Position numbers and translations under genes: made by a program. A model generated the notes under the pieces. It was not told the origin of the DNA, made no database searches, and was given only the letters and a program-made list of their open reading frames with translations. 64,000 nucleotides of DNA from Pedobacter kyonggii. Lineage in GTDB: Bacteria; Bacteroidota; Bacteroidia; Sphingobacteriales; Sphingobacteriaceae. The stretch's first letter is position 1. Every line of letters starts with the position of its first letter. Location of the stretch: NCBI RefSeq assembly GCF_004310665.1, contig NZ_SIXF01000012.1:62001-126000 (forward strand). The letters are read 5' to 3'. This document shows, piece by piece, positions 63,869-64,000 of the stretch.

Positions 63869-63907
63869 ATTAAAACATGTAGAGATAGTTTAATCAGAAG
63901 GTGGGTT

Positions 63908-64000
63908 TTATCTCAGTTCCACTTGAGCCTTGCCCATGGTATTACCATCAGCATATAAAATTACGGTATATATGCCTTTTATAAACGGTTTAGGGTTTGC
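63908..64000 (-). CDS. C-terminal end of an unidentified protein
   Basis: On the - strand the frame is open from the window edge to a TAA at 63910-63908. The last residues are NPKPFIKGIYTVILYADG, then NTMGKAQVELR. The 'GIY.V.LYADG' ending looks like a small beta domain, as in the C-termini of exported proteins. The protein cannot be identified from 30 residues. Confidence 0.7.
   Translation of the reverse strand, partial: ANPKPFIKGIYTVILYADGNTMGKAQVELR

Noticed and set aside
1-64000. CRISPR array, tRNA/rRNA genes, prophage or known defence systems
   Set aside because: No regularly spaced direct repeats, cloverleaf-like sequences, phage structural genes or defence signatures were noticed by eye; a tRNAscan/CRISPR search would confirm.

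Overview
The window reads as chromosomal DNA of a member of the Bacteroidota, most likely the Sphingobacteriaceae (Pedobacter-like). Evidence is the type IX secretion pair (a giant adhesin with a gliding-motility type B C-terminus plus a PorP/SprF-like protein), -7 boxes of the form TAnnTTTG, the DUF4130 (TIGR03915)/radical SAM repair pair, the futalosine menaquinone genes, and the order miaB - sigma-54 activator - lptE - secG. The genus is inferred. I saw no tRNA, rRNA, CRISPR array, prophage, transposase gene or complete insertion sequence. Mobile DNA appears only as short palindromic elements between genes.

Layout. 1-330: end of a YpfJ-type metallopeptidase. 436-7336: a signalling cluster on the + strand with two histidine kinases (one very large hybrid), two single-domain response regulators, CheR and CheB, but no CheA, CheW or chemoreceptor. 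7420-12654 (- strand): lemA with its DUF3137 partner, then two tandem paralogous membrane-anchored proteins. 12655-13223: gene-free and repeat-rich. 13224-17990: miaB, sigma-54 activator, lptE, a hypothetical gene, secG. 18124-21065: an orphan PhoR-like kinase, a DUF47 protein and a PiT phosphate transporter. 21356-23231 (- strand): an ECF sigma factor and its anti-sigma-like partner. 23448-26338: DUF4197 protein, PD40-propeller lipoprotein, ketopantoate reductase-like enzyme.

26451-29207 holds a second ECF sigma factor, several tiny His-rich membrane or secreted proteins, a glycosyltransferase N-terminal fragment and an Hsp20 chaperone. It is the least familiar group of genes here and the best candidate for an undescribed stress system. 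29391-35803: DEAD-box helicase, AEC transporter, C1 peptidase, L-serine dehydratase, RDD protein, MgtC-like protein. 35827-42797 (- strand): adhesin and PorP/SprF, overlapping by 4 bases. 43095-45121: groES-groEL. 45420-47643: the DUF4130 protein and its radical SAM partner, split by a 178-bp inverted-repeat element. 47737-51402: small hypothetical genes, HD hydrolase, XRE regulator and THUMP methyltransferase. 51471-54782: DUF3127 protein and a kinase/OmpR-type regulator pair. 55018-57920: lipoprotein, then mqnD and mqnB. 58026-60047: queD-like, folE, fabD. 60137-63868: an orphan 1243-residue polytopic kinase. 63908-64000: end of a - strand gene.

Working together: FolE makes dihydroneopterin triphosphate, the substrate of the adjacent QueD-like enzyme. 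MqnB and MqnD are two steps of the futalosine route. GroES/GroEL and Hsp20 are chaperones. The DUF47 protein probably controls or assists PiT. At least six palindromic or inverted-repeat elements of different families lie between genes, and two of them reach into the start region of a neighbouring gene.
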